A stretch of DNA of 64,000 nucleotides from Magnolia sinica (lineage: Eukaryota; Streptophyta; Magnoliopsida; Magnoliales; Magnoliaceae), in contig NC_080583.1 in assembly GCF_029962835.1 (NCBI RefSeq), positions 65,767,158-65,831,157 of the forward strand. The letters run 5' to 3'. Below, piece by piece: positions 36,109 to 47,259 of the stretch. Position numbers and translations under genes: made by a program. How positions within the stretch are numbered: position 1 is the first letter of the stretch; each line of letters opens with the position of its first letter. The notes under the pieces are model-generated. The model had not been told where the DNA came from and did not search any database. It saw nothing but the letters and a program-made list of their open reading frames with translations.

Positions 36109-39100
36109 TGTAACGTCTCGGAAAAATCCGTACAAAAACCCAAGTACCACCTCAGGCGAAGATCACCCAGGACCAGAACCTTTAGCAATTAGGTTAAGAT
36201 TAGTAAGTGCTAAACTAGAGTACTTGTGAAATTAGCACTAATCACTTTAAATATGATTTGCAAGACCTAAAACATGCAGAATCATTGGCGCTACATTACC
36301 CTGAAATCTAGAGTTCATCCTTAAACCCGGTTGCTCTCGGGAGCATACCGAAACTCCGTATCGGACCTGGACCGCACGTCGAAAGTCCGATAACCGCGAA
36401 ACAATATAGTTAAGACGGCATTACTGGACTTGACAACTCTCTCGAAAATCAAGTCTTAGTTAGGTCTAGAAATGCACAACTTGATCCCGGAACAAAGTGT
36501 GTGAGAAATGTGAAAATATTTAGAAAGAAAATCTGAATTTAAGTAATCTGAGTCGTGTCACTTATGGGTCAAATATTTAGACCATCAGAATCTGACCCAA
36601 ATACACCCTCGGATCAGGAGAAATGTCCCACACATGTCGGTGTACTTGTGACCCTGATCGAGTGACCGTGACCGTTGAACTGAAATGGGTCCGCCATAGC
36701 TAATCTGTAAACCCGATCAAAACGAAAACTCAGCCTGACCTAGATCCAATGTCAGGGAGCTTAAGTCTGACCGCACGCAGAAAAGGGGCCACCAGAAGTG
36801 CTCCGTTGGGCTGAAACAGACGCCCTTTGGATATAACCTAAGTATACCTTGGCCCTGAGGCCATTTCCATCAGACCTGGGCCTATACAAAGGCCTAAACC
36901 CACTTCTCTCTCACCACATACGAATTTCCAAACCTTGGGAAGAAAAGAGAGAGAAAAGAGAAGGAAAAAGTGAGGAGAAATGAGTGAAAGTGGGAGTTAG
37001 TTGTCGAGATCTTTCCTTAACACTCCACGTGCTTAACCACCATCCTTATATCGCTATACGGGCGATTTTGATTCTGTACTTGGGTAAGAAATCCTAACCC
37101 TAATCAGTTTTAGGGTTTCCAACTATGGTAATAGATGAAATAGCTAACCTATTCCCTAATATAGGTTGTTGTGGTGCCTTAGACACAGACTCAGTATACA
37201 AATTGAGTTCGATACGCGTTTACTGGTGTAAGGTACGGACTATAAACGTTTAGGTTATGGTTTTCAAGGCTTTCAATGTCAGTAATGATTTATGACTGTC
37301 TTGATTGCTATCTCATATGCTTAAATACGATGTTTCCCGTATATTACACATATATGTAAACTATGTTGATTTTAATCCATTCCAAGTGTTATTGAAATAT
37401 TTGAATGAGTATGGAATTATGATTTATGTTTGCCATGATTTATGTTTGAGGCTACATGATGGTTGTATGTGTGGTATTCCTATATAGAAGGATTTGCTAC
37501 GATATGTGTTTTAACTTATTTATTTCAAGTATGTAATATGTGTAGTCTAAGTGTTTGTTAAAATGCCTGAATGAGAAAATGCTTATTGAAATGTCTTTAA
37601 TTAGGGTGTTGAGATATGATTCTCAATTACCTTATCTATAGTTACAATTCCCTTCATATATAACCTATCCTACTACTATGTGTTTTATGAATGAATGTCT
37701 ATGTATGTTACCATGTACTTCAGGTGCTCGTTTAAATGCTTATATGAGATTTATATTTGAATTTGTTGCTACATACTGTTTTGACTAGCACATATGAATG
37801 CCTATTATATTTGAAGTGTGATTGGGGCTACGATGTAGTCCAGGCAATCAGTAATGGTTTACGATGGGTGGCTGAATTAATTTAGCCACGATGGATACGT
37901 TCGACGAATTTGAGACGTAAGTCGTTTGACGGCAGTGGTTAGGCCACGCGGAATGCTTATGCACTCCATGTCGATTAAGTCTACGTGCGCTCGTACTAGT
38001 CGAGCTCGTCAAGTAACCCGATTGACCCAATGTATGTTTACCATGTATGGACACTACTGCTTGAATCTAAGGTACCAAACTCACCAGTGAAAATCCCTGT
38101 AACCTTGGTACCTCGATCCGCTAAGACTCATGAGCCGGGCATGGTGGTATGGGACACCTTGGTCGAGCTGTCAGCCTATACTGGGGTGACAAGCCTCCTT
38201 GTAGTGTCCAGTGAGCAACACAGCCTTGTGAGCCGAATACGGTGGTATGGGACATTGTATTCGAACTGTCGGCCTACACTGATAAGGTGACGAGCCCTTT
38301 ATAGTGACCTCGAGCATACGCTAAGACTACGTAGAGGCGACAAGCCCTTATGTAACAACAGGAGTACAAACTAGGCCTGCACTGATAAGGTGACGAGCCC
38401 TTTGCAGTGACCTAGAACTACAACATCGTATGAGAACTGCTAGGACTGACGACCCTAGAATGGATCATTGTGTGGGAATTAATATAAAGGAGGTACCTTA
38501 GCTTCCCAATCCTGCTGTATGAAAAGGACTAATAAGAACTTGGTAATCATGTTCATGCACCGCACTGCATGTACTGTTTGGCGTTGGGCAGAGCACTGAG
38601 GAAGTGACTAACATGCGTGACCGTTAGATGAAGATCGCAGAGGGAGTGCAGGCGAGAGCATGCATCATTTATACATACCATTCCTGCATTAATCAGAGTA
38701 CTTAGGGATGTTTGCTTGTATTGCGTTATCATTACTGCTTGACTGAATTGATAACATGTTAACCTTTGCTTTATTATTCTACTGAGTTAATCACTCACTC
38801 CCATGTTACAGGACGGTGTTGTACACACCAATCAGACCCTGTTGTAGGTTCAAATGATGGCGTAGCCTGCGAGGGGGAGCCGAACTTTGAGGATGACGAG
38901 GAGGCATTCTCATACATGCAGTATTCAGGCAGGTTTACATAGACCGTTCTGAATCGACGGGGCTTCAGGGTTCATGCTTATAGAGGACTACCACTCTTTT
39001 GACATTTTGTATTTTGAATCAGTACTTGTAACTATTTAACCTGGTAATGTGTTCATACTTTGGGGACCTACAATGGTATATATGTGATCTCCCCTTATCA

Positions 39101-39284
39101 CCGTCTTCTGCTTGCGAAAATTTAACTGTCCCTAGAGTATAATTCATTGATTTAGCTTAATCTCATTCATATTTTATGCACTAACATGGACAACATCAAA
39201 TCATCATTATATTTGTTGCATAAGTGATGCGTTGGAACTCGGGAGTTGGGTACCTGCTCGACCCCCGATTTTCAGGGCGTTACA
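36109..39284 (+). repeat. 3' LTR of the innermost chromovirus
   Basis: 3176 bp, starts TGTAACGTCTCGG and ends TTTTCAGGGCGTTACA, collinear with 25707-28883. Most differences are transitions. The TATA place reads CCTATACAAAGG. Confidence 0.95.
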
Positions 39285-40864
39285 GAAATCATTAAGCCTA
39301 ATGTAAAACACATGGAGAAATCCATTCAAATAGCTAAGGTAATTGAGAATCTTATCTCAACACCTTTAATAAACATGTTTCATCAAACAATATCTCATTC
39401 AGACATTTTATCAAACACTTAGACTACACATGTCAATATACATGTAATATATTAGTTATAACATATATTAGGGCAAATCCTTTCACAAAGGAGTTGCCAC
39501 ACATGCAACGATCATGTATTCTCAATTTACAAGCATGGCAAGAACAAATCGTATTTCCATATACATTCAGACATTTCAACAAACATATAAAATGCATTAT
39601 ATTCAACATAGTTTATATATATATGTAATATGCGAAAAACATCGTATCTAAACACACGTGACAGCAATCAAGTCAATTGTAAATCATTCCTGACATTAAA
39701 AGCCTTGAAAATCATAACCTAAGCGTTTATAGTCCACACCTTTTGTCGATACGCCCTTTGCGAACTCGGTTCGTACACTCAATCCTTTAAACCGGACTTT
39801 GGACACCTAATCAATGAAACAGGTTAGATATTTCACTGATGCCCTCATTTGGATTCCTAAATCAGGGTTAGGGTTTGGATTCCTTACCCAAATCAAAATC
39901 AAAGTTCGTTGAGAGCTCAATAGAGAGGCATTTCAGTGTGCAGGGTAGTGAGGACCAGTCCAGCACAAATCGTCGGGAACTCTCCTTTCTCTCTTCTTCT
40001 TTCTCTCTCCTTTTTCTCTTCCTCTCACCTAGGGTTTTGCAAATTCGTATGGCATGGGAGAGAGGGGGTTTAAGGGCCTTATATAAGCTCAAAAGTGAAC
40101 TCAATGGCCCCAGGGCCATGGTATACTTAGGTTATAGCCAAAGGTCATTTATTTCGGGCCAATAGAGCTCATCTGGAGGTCCATTACTTATGTACGATCT
40201 GAAGAAAGTCCCCTGAAAATGGATCTACATCAGGTTAAGATTTCGGTCCGATCAGATTTATGGATTGACCGCGGAGGACCAGTTTCAGTTCAACGGTCAC
40301 TGCCAATCGATCAGGGCCACAAGTACACTGACATGTGTAGGAAAATTTCCCTGATCCAAGGGTGTAGTTGGGTCAGAATTTAATGGTCTAAAACCTTAAA
40401 TTTGACCCTCAAGCGAACAGCCCAATTTACTTAAGTTGAGTTCATTTTCTAAAGGTATTCATGTTACTCACACACTTTGCTCCAGGCTCAAGTTATGCGT
40501 TTTTGGATACTATTTGGACTTGATTCCTACGCTGGTTGTCAAGCCCAGTAAGGTGGTCATATCTGTATAGTTTCGCAGTCATCGAACTTTTGACGCGTGA
40601 TCCAGGTCCGATACGAAGTTTCAATGTGCTCCCGAGAGCAACTAGGTTTAGAGATTGATCCAATCTTTTTAGGTAATGTAGAGTTAGCGATTTTAGTAGT
40701 CTTGGGTCTTGCAGTTCATATAGAAAGTGATTTAAGCTAATCTACCGATTAATTCAGTTTAGTACTTAATTAACTTTCATCTTATTTCTAAAGAAATCGA
40801 CCCTTAGTGATTTCTGCTTGAGGTGGTACTTGGGTCTTTGTACGAATTTTTTCGAGGCATTACA
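39285..40864 (-). repeat. 5' LTR of the minus-strand chromovirus, right half
   Basis: Continues the LTR broken at 25706. GAAATCATTAAGCCTAATG matches 15480 onward in the other LTR. Ends TTTTCGAGGCATTACA. Minus-strand TATA box at 40079-40086 would be the real promoter of that element. Positions 39285-39289 are the right GAAAT duplication. Confidence 0.92.
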
Positions 40865-43613
40865 TGTATGCATTCTGTATCCATGCCGACCATCTGGTGG
40901 GGCCCATTTGCTGCATGTGCAGGGCACACCTATTGTGCATTGGTATGGCCCATTGAGTGGCCCATTGTGATATATGTTAGGCCCATTGGTGTGGCCCAAT
41001 GATGTATATTAAGGCCCATGGATTACAGCCCATTATGATGTATATTGAGGCCCATGGGTCGTAGCCCATTGTGATGTATATTTGAGGCACAGATGTGAGG
41101 CCTAGTATGATGTAATTGTAACCCATATGATGAGGCTTAGTATGATGTATCTGAGACCCAATTGTTAAGGCCCAATAAGATGTATTTTCGACCCATATTT
41201 CATGGCCCATTATAATGCATTTCCGACCCATATGATGAGGCCCATTACGATGTATATTAGGCCTATGTGTGAGGCCGTGGGCCCACTATACGTTTGGCCC
41301 TATGTGGGCCACTCCCTGGGAGTAATGTTGGTTGAATGTCTACATTGATGGGCAATGATGGTTAGATGTCTACATTGTGACCTTTCCTTAGGCCTTGTTA
41401 GGCCCATTCTCACCGAATATCGAGGCCGATTCCAATTGTCGAGGCCGATTGTTGAGGCCGATTCCGATTCCGATCGTCTAGGCCGATTATTGAGGCTGAT
41501 TCCGATTCCGATTGTCAATACCGATTCTGATTGTCGAGGCCGATTCCGATTCTGATTTTGATTATCGAGGCCGATTATTGAGGTCGATTCCGATTCCGAT
41601 CGTCAAGGCCGATTATTGAGGCCGATTCTGATTCCGATTATCGGGGCCCAATGTAATGTATATGCGGCCCATATTTAAGACCTGTTATGATGCATATTCA
41701 AGCCGTATTTAAGGCCCAATGTGATGTATATGAGACCTATGTGATAAAGCTCATTGTGATGCATTTGAGGGCCAGGTGATGGAGCTCATTGTGATGTATG
41801 TTAGGCCTATGTGAAAGGCCCATCGTGATGTTTATTAAACCCTTGAGTGAGGCCCATGGTGTTGTGTACTTGGCCTTGTGTAAGGCCATTGGTCCACTAA
41901 TATGTTAGGCTCTATATGGGCCATTCCTTGGGGGTAATGATAGTTAAATGTCCACATTATCAAGGTTGATTGTTGATACCGGTTATTGGTACCGGTTATA
42001 AGTATGTGATAGCATAGCATCATGATATATGCCCATACGCATCATCTGCATGTTTGTTATGAGATGTGGTTGACCATTGCATATGTCATTGGGCAGGTTG
42101 TTATGAGACTCCCTGATAGGCGGAGGTTATCTCACATGAGCGCATGGTATACGCAGGATTGATACATAACTGAATTGTATGACTCATGCACCTTGCATTG
42201 TGTGTTGTGATTACTGTACGCCCTAACGACATCAGGGTCGTAGCCTCCACAGGCATATCATGGATGGTCAGATGGGACATAGGAAATCTATTATTAGCAT
42301 CGGACTACCATAAATGGCCCTGGGTGAAAATTCTAAAACCCTCTTGGTACTAGAGGATGCCCCAATGTCGAGATCGAGTGGATATATATGAGCGCCTGAG
42401 GGCCATATGCTAGTAGGCCGCGTCTCCCACTATATCATGGTCGGTTGGGAGGGGGTGTGGCCTTACCGCCTGAGGGAGTAGGCATAGCTAGGATAAGTTT
42501 GACCAGCTCGTGAATGGGTCCGCTATCGACGTGCCAGGTAAATATTGGCTGACTACTGGCCAGGCGAATAGTGAGGTCTTTTCTACTTACCCAGTTGTGC
42601 GCTTGATGGGGCGGCAAGCTGATGTAGAGTGTACTAGACCCCAATAATGATCTCAAAGATGAACAGTACTGATATATGGACTTATTAAGCAGGACTTGCA
42701 TACTCATTTATTCATTCATTTACTATCCACTCGGACTGGTGGTGTACAACTATTTGTTACGTGTACCTTCGTGATGGTCAGGAATTCGGTTGAGGCGCGC
42801 GATTAACCTGAGATCAGGAGTTTACCACATTGAGTCTGACTATCCAAATTAGGTATGGGACTGGTTTTGATAGAAGTCCCTTGTGATGGACCTCATAGCC
42901 TGCGATACGATGTACTATCATCCCGATTCACACTACAACTTGATCATTTCATTCACACCGCATATTACGTAGTGCATTACATCCTCAGCATATGGCATTT
43001 TGGGTTGCTATGTTTCTACATTTATATAACCTAGATGAGGTTGATAGTATTCATAGCTCTTTCAAATTGTATATTGCATTGCATCCTCGACATCTGATAT
43101 TTGACTCTTTATGACTCCTCATTTGCATAGCTGATCTGTATTACATACTCTGATATCGTATGATTCATGAACTTGTCAGTATTTCAGCTTACTCTGATAT
43201 TTGCATGCTTGGCACTTACCTCATGCACATACTTACACCACCCTCAAGCTTTCTATAAGCTTATGCACGATAGATGCATGCAGGTGACGTTAAGTTGCAG
43301 CAGCATTGAGCTTGGAGCGTGCAGCAGTCTTCTGGAGCTTTAATTTTTAATATATGTATTTTCCTTTCGGCACTGTACTCAAATATTTATATCAATGGAT
43401 ATGTGATGATGATGTTGCCTTTGTGATTTGGGTAAACTTGTGGTTATGCTTATTACGAGTTGAATATAAAAAAAATCCTCCTTGTAGGATCCCAAGATCG
43501 GAATCTGTCGTATGGACGCTGGGAGCCGAGAATGGGATACTATAGAGGCTGTCGGCACCGGATTCGACAATCGAAAATTTTGTGAGCCCGGTTTCCGAGT
43601 TTGAGGTGTGACA
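40865..43613. repeat. Right part of the ~4.9-kb solo LTR
   Basis: Begins with the TGTAT duplication (40865-40869) and ends GAGGTGTGACA. No gene. It has two arrays of AGGCCCAT...GATGTATAT units (about 40975-41260 and 41640-41880) around a GAGGCCGATTCCGATT minisatellite. The last kilobase (42000-43600) is unique-looking, as in LTR R/U5 regions. Confidence 0.7.
41420..41642. repeat. GAGGCCGATTCCGATT minisatellite
   Basis: Irregular tandem repeats of GAGGCCGATT, TTGAGGCCGATT and CCGATTCCGATT, with 6-, 12- and ~20-bp periods, span about 220 bp. The flanking units are AGGCCCATG-type, so the minisatellite seems to have grown from within the larger array. Confidence 0.8.
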
Positions 43614-43618
43614 TGGAA
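43614..43618. repeat. Target-site duplication TGGAA, right copy
   Basis: Partner of 11716-11720. Sirevirus gag coding resumes directly after it. Confidence 0.92.
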
Positions 43619-46600
43619 GTATGCCCAAGGTGATCCTAAGTTAGAAAAACTATTATCCAGATCTAGAAAATGTGGCGATCAATCCGGATTGGGCTACGAC
43701 AAAAGTATTCCTCCTAAATATAAGAATACTCCACCCAAATTTATGAAAAGAGAGTCTTCAAATTCAAAAGAGAAAGGTCTGAATCAAAACTATTCTAAAA
43801 ATGCTAAGACTTTTCAAACCTTAAAACCTAAAAGCAATCATATCAATTATAAAAATCAGAATCGTAATCCTTTAGCTGAGAAAATTGTTGATTTACTTAA
43901 GGAGCTCTTAAAATCTAACTTAATAGGTTGATCTTATAACAACTACAAATATAAGAAGACCAACTATACTCCTAAACTCAAAACAGTAATGAAATGAGTT
44001 CTTAAGGTTATGTGCTTGGTTGCCCACACTCCTTTCAAAGCTTCAAGTCATTCAAAGTGGTACCTAGACAGTGGATGCTCCAAACACATGACTAGTGACA
44101 AAGGTCTGTTCACCAATCTTAAAGATATGACTGATGGTTCAGTCACATTTGGTGATGGCAGCAACTGTAGGATTATTGGCCAAGGTACGGTTCAACTCTT
44201 TAACCTCCCTTTATTTGAAAATGTTTTATATGTAGAAGGCTTAAAACACAACTTATTAAGCATTTTTCAAATATGCGATAATAATCATAGTGTAAAATTT
44301 ATTAACCAAGGATGTGAAATTCTAAATAAAAATGGTTCTGTAATATTAACTGGTCGTAGAACTTCTGAAAACTGCTATATTGTAAGTAATTCTAGCTCAT
44401 CTAATCTATCGTGTTACATGATCCATACCGATGAGACCGAGTTATGGCATAAATGCCTTGGACATATACACTATCGCAACTTGTATAGATTGAGCAAAAG
44501 AGAGTTATTAAGAGGCTTACCTAAAATACAGAAAATTGATAAAATATGTGGCGAATGCCAGATTGGCAAACAAACTAGGAGTACTCACAAAAAAGTGGAC
44601 TCCAATGCCACATCTAAACCGCTCGAACTTCTCCACATGGATCTTATTGGACAAAGCAGAACGGAGAGTCGAGGTGGCAAGAAGTACATACTGGTAATCG
44701 TTGATGACTTTACAAGATTCACTTGGGTAGTCTTCTTAAGAGACAAATCAGAAACTCTCGATGAAGTAAAAATGGTACTTAGACGTATCCAAACAGAAAA
44801 ATGTTCTCAAGTCTGTAAGATCCGTAGTAATCATGGATCAGAATTTGAGAATAACAGTTTTGAGAAATTTTGCAATGATCTGGGAATATCACTTAAATTC
44901 TCTGTGCCCAAAACACCACAACAAAATGGTATAGTAGAAAGAAAAAATAGAGTGCTTCAAGAAATGGCAAATGTAATGTTAAATAGTATGAAGCTCCTTA
45001 AAAATCTTTAGGCCGAAGTCGTAAATATTGCGTGTTATATAATTAACCGCATTTATACTAGAAAATCAAATAATAAAATGGCTTACGATATGTGGTTTGA
45101 TAAGAAGCCTACTGTCAAATACTTTCGAATTTTTGGCAGCAAGTGCTACATTTTACGTGACCGAGAAAATCTGGGTAAGTTTGACACCAAAAGTAATGAA
45201 GAGATATTTTTAGGGTATGCTCTAAATAGTCGAGCGTATCGGGTTCTTAATAAAAGGACTGGTATAATTCAAGAGTCCATTAATGTGGTTATTGACGATC
45301 ACTTAAATACACCTGTCTCAAGTTCAGAAAATGATGAAGTCCTTCTAATTGATAAACCAGATACTTCATCAAGTCAAAATAACTCTGAACTGAGGACTGT
45401 TAAAGATTATCCAACTAATCAGATTCTTAGAAACCCTCTCATTAGTGTGTGCACTCGTAAACAACTAGAAGATATGTGTAATACGTGTGCTTTACATCTC
45501 AGATAGAATCGGCTAATATAAAAAAAAAAAGCTCTTACTGACAAAAATTGGATAGTTGCGATGCAAGAATAGCTCAATTAATTTGTTAGAAATAATGTTT
45601 AGTACTTAGTTCCAAGACCTAAAGATAAACACATTATTGGAACAAAATGAATTTTTAAAAATAAGTCTGATGAACTTGGTAATATTATTAGAAACAAGGT
45701 TAGACTAGTTGTACAAAGGTACACTCAGATTGAAGGCATCGATTATGATGAGACCTTTGCCCCAGTACCTCATCTTGAATCAATCAGACTATTTATATCC
45801 ATTGCGAGCTTTAGAAAATTCAAAATATATCAAATGGATGTAAAGAGTGTCTTCTTAAATGGCGATTTGCATGAAGAAGTATATGTTGAACAACCAATGG
45901 GTTTTAAAGACCCTAAGAATGTTGATCATGTCTATCACCTAAAAAAGGCTCTCTACGGTTTAAAACAAGCTCCCAGGGCATGGTACGAAAAGTTGACTAA
46001 ATTTCTACTAAGTCATAATTTTCTAATGGGAAGTGTTGATAAGACTTTGTTTGTTAAGAAACATAATGATCACATTTTAATAGTACAAATTTATGTTGAT
46101 GATATTATTTATGGATCTACCTGTGCTAACATGACTGCTGAGTTTGCAGATCTTATGAAGTCTAAGTTCGAAATGAGCATGGTTGGAGAATTAAATTATT
46201 TTCTAAGGTTGCAAGTTAAACAGCAACCTGATAGTTTCTTTATCTCTTAAACCAAATATGCTCTGAACTTAGTTAAAAAGTTCGGATTTGAGAGTGGGAA
46301 ACATTTTGATACTCCTATGAGTACTACATTAAAACTCTCAAAGGACTCTATAGGTAAGAGTGTGGATCTTAAACTATATCGCAATATGATTGGAAGTTTG
46401 CTTTATTTAACTGCACGTAAACCTGATATTACATTCAGCATAGAAATTTGCGCTAGATATCAATTTGACCCTAAGGAGTCACATTTAACTCCTGTTAAGC
46501 GGATTATGTGATATATCACAAGTTCAGCAAATCTGGGTCTTTGGTATCCACATGATACCAGTGTATAATTAGCTGGTTACATAAATGTTAATTGGGCTCG

Positions 46601-47039
46601 TAACATTGATGATATGAAATCAACCAGTGGTGGTTGTTTCTATATTGGGAACTGTTTAGTTTCTTGGTTAAGTAAGAAACAAAGTTTTGTATCGCTTTCA
46701 ACTGCTGAGGCCGAATACATTACGGTAGGTAATGCATGTACTCAGCTTGTATGGATGAAAAGGATGCTAAGCGATTATGGAATTGCACAGGATTCTATGG
46801 TTTTATATTATGATAATTATAGTGTAATTAATATATCTAAAAATCTAATCCAGCATTCACAAATCAAGCACATTAACATTAGATATCACTACATTCATGA
46901 ATTGGTGGCAGAAAAGACAATTGCTTTGGAATATATTCCAACCGAGACTCAACTTGTAGACATATTCACAAACCCGCTCGACAAAAGAAGGTTTCCTAAA
47001 TTAAAATTTGATCTTGGTATGAGTAATATGAATTGTTGA
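43619..47039 (+). pseudogene. Sirevirus gag end and pol, single frame with stops
   Basis: One frame holds the gag tail (GDPKLEKLLSRSRK, SGLGYDKSIPPKYK), protease (WYLDSGCSKHMTSDKGLF, from 44055), GAG_pre-integrase (ELWHKCLGHIHYRNL) and integrase (HMDLIGQ near 44634, VIVDDFTRFTWVVFL, QQNGIVERKNR). RT follows ([20 protein letters not shown] at 45834, [28 protein letters not shown] near 46095), then RNase H (MKSTSGGCFYIGNCLVSWLS at 46614, VSLSTAEAEYI), ending TGA at 47037-47039. The second integrase Asp (IRSDHG in the family) reads IRSNHG, codon 44829-44831, which should abolish strand transfer. Stops at 43929, 43995, 45009, 45504 and several between 45500 and 45660 lie at Gln-, Trp- or Arg-like positions. 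No frameshift was found. About 1,140 codons here. Confidence 0.92.
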
Positions 47040-47259
47040 TTCATGTATTTATGTATCATATTGTATATATTTGTTATTGTAAATTTTTTAAAATTTCAAA
47101 TTTTGTGTAAAACATTTCGGGCTATGCACGATCGGTCAAGTACATACTCGACTAGTCATGGCACGACTGGTCGAGCATGTACTCGACCAGCCGTGTAGCG
47201 TGGGTTGGTGCTTTATTTGGGGGAAAAATCACTTTTTCCTCATTTGGGTGTCTTCTCCA
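47040..47259 (+). promoter_or_regulatory. Pol-env spacer with LTR-type palindromes
   Basis: Noncoding, 220 bp. Between about 47127 and 47198 it carries CACGATCGGTC, CGACTAGTC, CACGACTGGTCGAG and CTCGACCAGCCGTG, the same palindrome family that precedes the LTR TATA box. TTTATTTGG lies near 47211 but no clear TATA box follows. It may contain a promoter or splice signals for the downstream ORF, which is inference. Confidence 0.5.

Larger units (their letters stand above)
25707..39284 (+). mobile_element. Innermost Tekay-like chromovirus, plus strand (13.6 kb)
   Basis: An uninterrupted element of 13,578 bp with LTRs of 3177 and 3176 bp, flanked by GAAAT. Order: LTR, primer-binding site, extra ORF, gag-protease-RT-RNase H-integrase, chromodomain, polypurine tract, LTR. 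The LTRs agree at roughly 92% by eye over the first 220 bp, so even this youngest layer is not recent. It sits in the LTR of a related element in opposite orientation. The polyprotein keeps one frame from gag to the end of integrase but has many stops, so it is not autonomous now. Confidence 0.95.
13870..40864 (-). mobile_element. Tekay-like Ty3/gypsy chromovirus, minus strand
   Basis: About 13.4 kb once the nested element at 25707-39284 is removed. In its own direction: 5' LTR (right, split), primer-binding site, extra ORF, gag-protease-RT-RNase H-integrase, chromodomain, polypurine tract, 3' LTR (left). TGTAT flanks both ends. RT before integrase marks Ty3/gypsy. The C-terminal chromodomain, ~3.2-kb LTRs and RT wording ([20 protein letters not shown]) fit the Tekay/Del chromovirus lineage. 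All coding parts contain stops or frameshifts. It belongs to the same family as the innermost element, in the opposite orientation. Confidence 0.92.
11721..43613. mobile_element. Large solo LTR (~4.9 kb), split by a nested element
   Basis: Starts TGTAAGGCCCGTATCC and ends GAGGTGTGACA, flanked by TGGAA on both sides. After removing the nested element (13870-40864 plus one TGTAT) about 4.9 kb remains. That remainder has no gag, pol, primer-binding site or polypurine tract, only noncoding repeat-rich sequence. TG...CA ends, a 5-bp duplication and this length fit a solo LTR of a large-LTR Ty3/gypsy family, perhaps chromoviral. The family is not the same as the TGTAACGTCTCG LTRs. Orientation is undetermined. 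A TRIM or LARD-like nonautonomous element is a weaker alternative. Confidence 0.72.
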
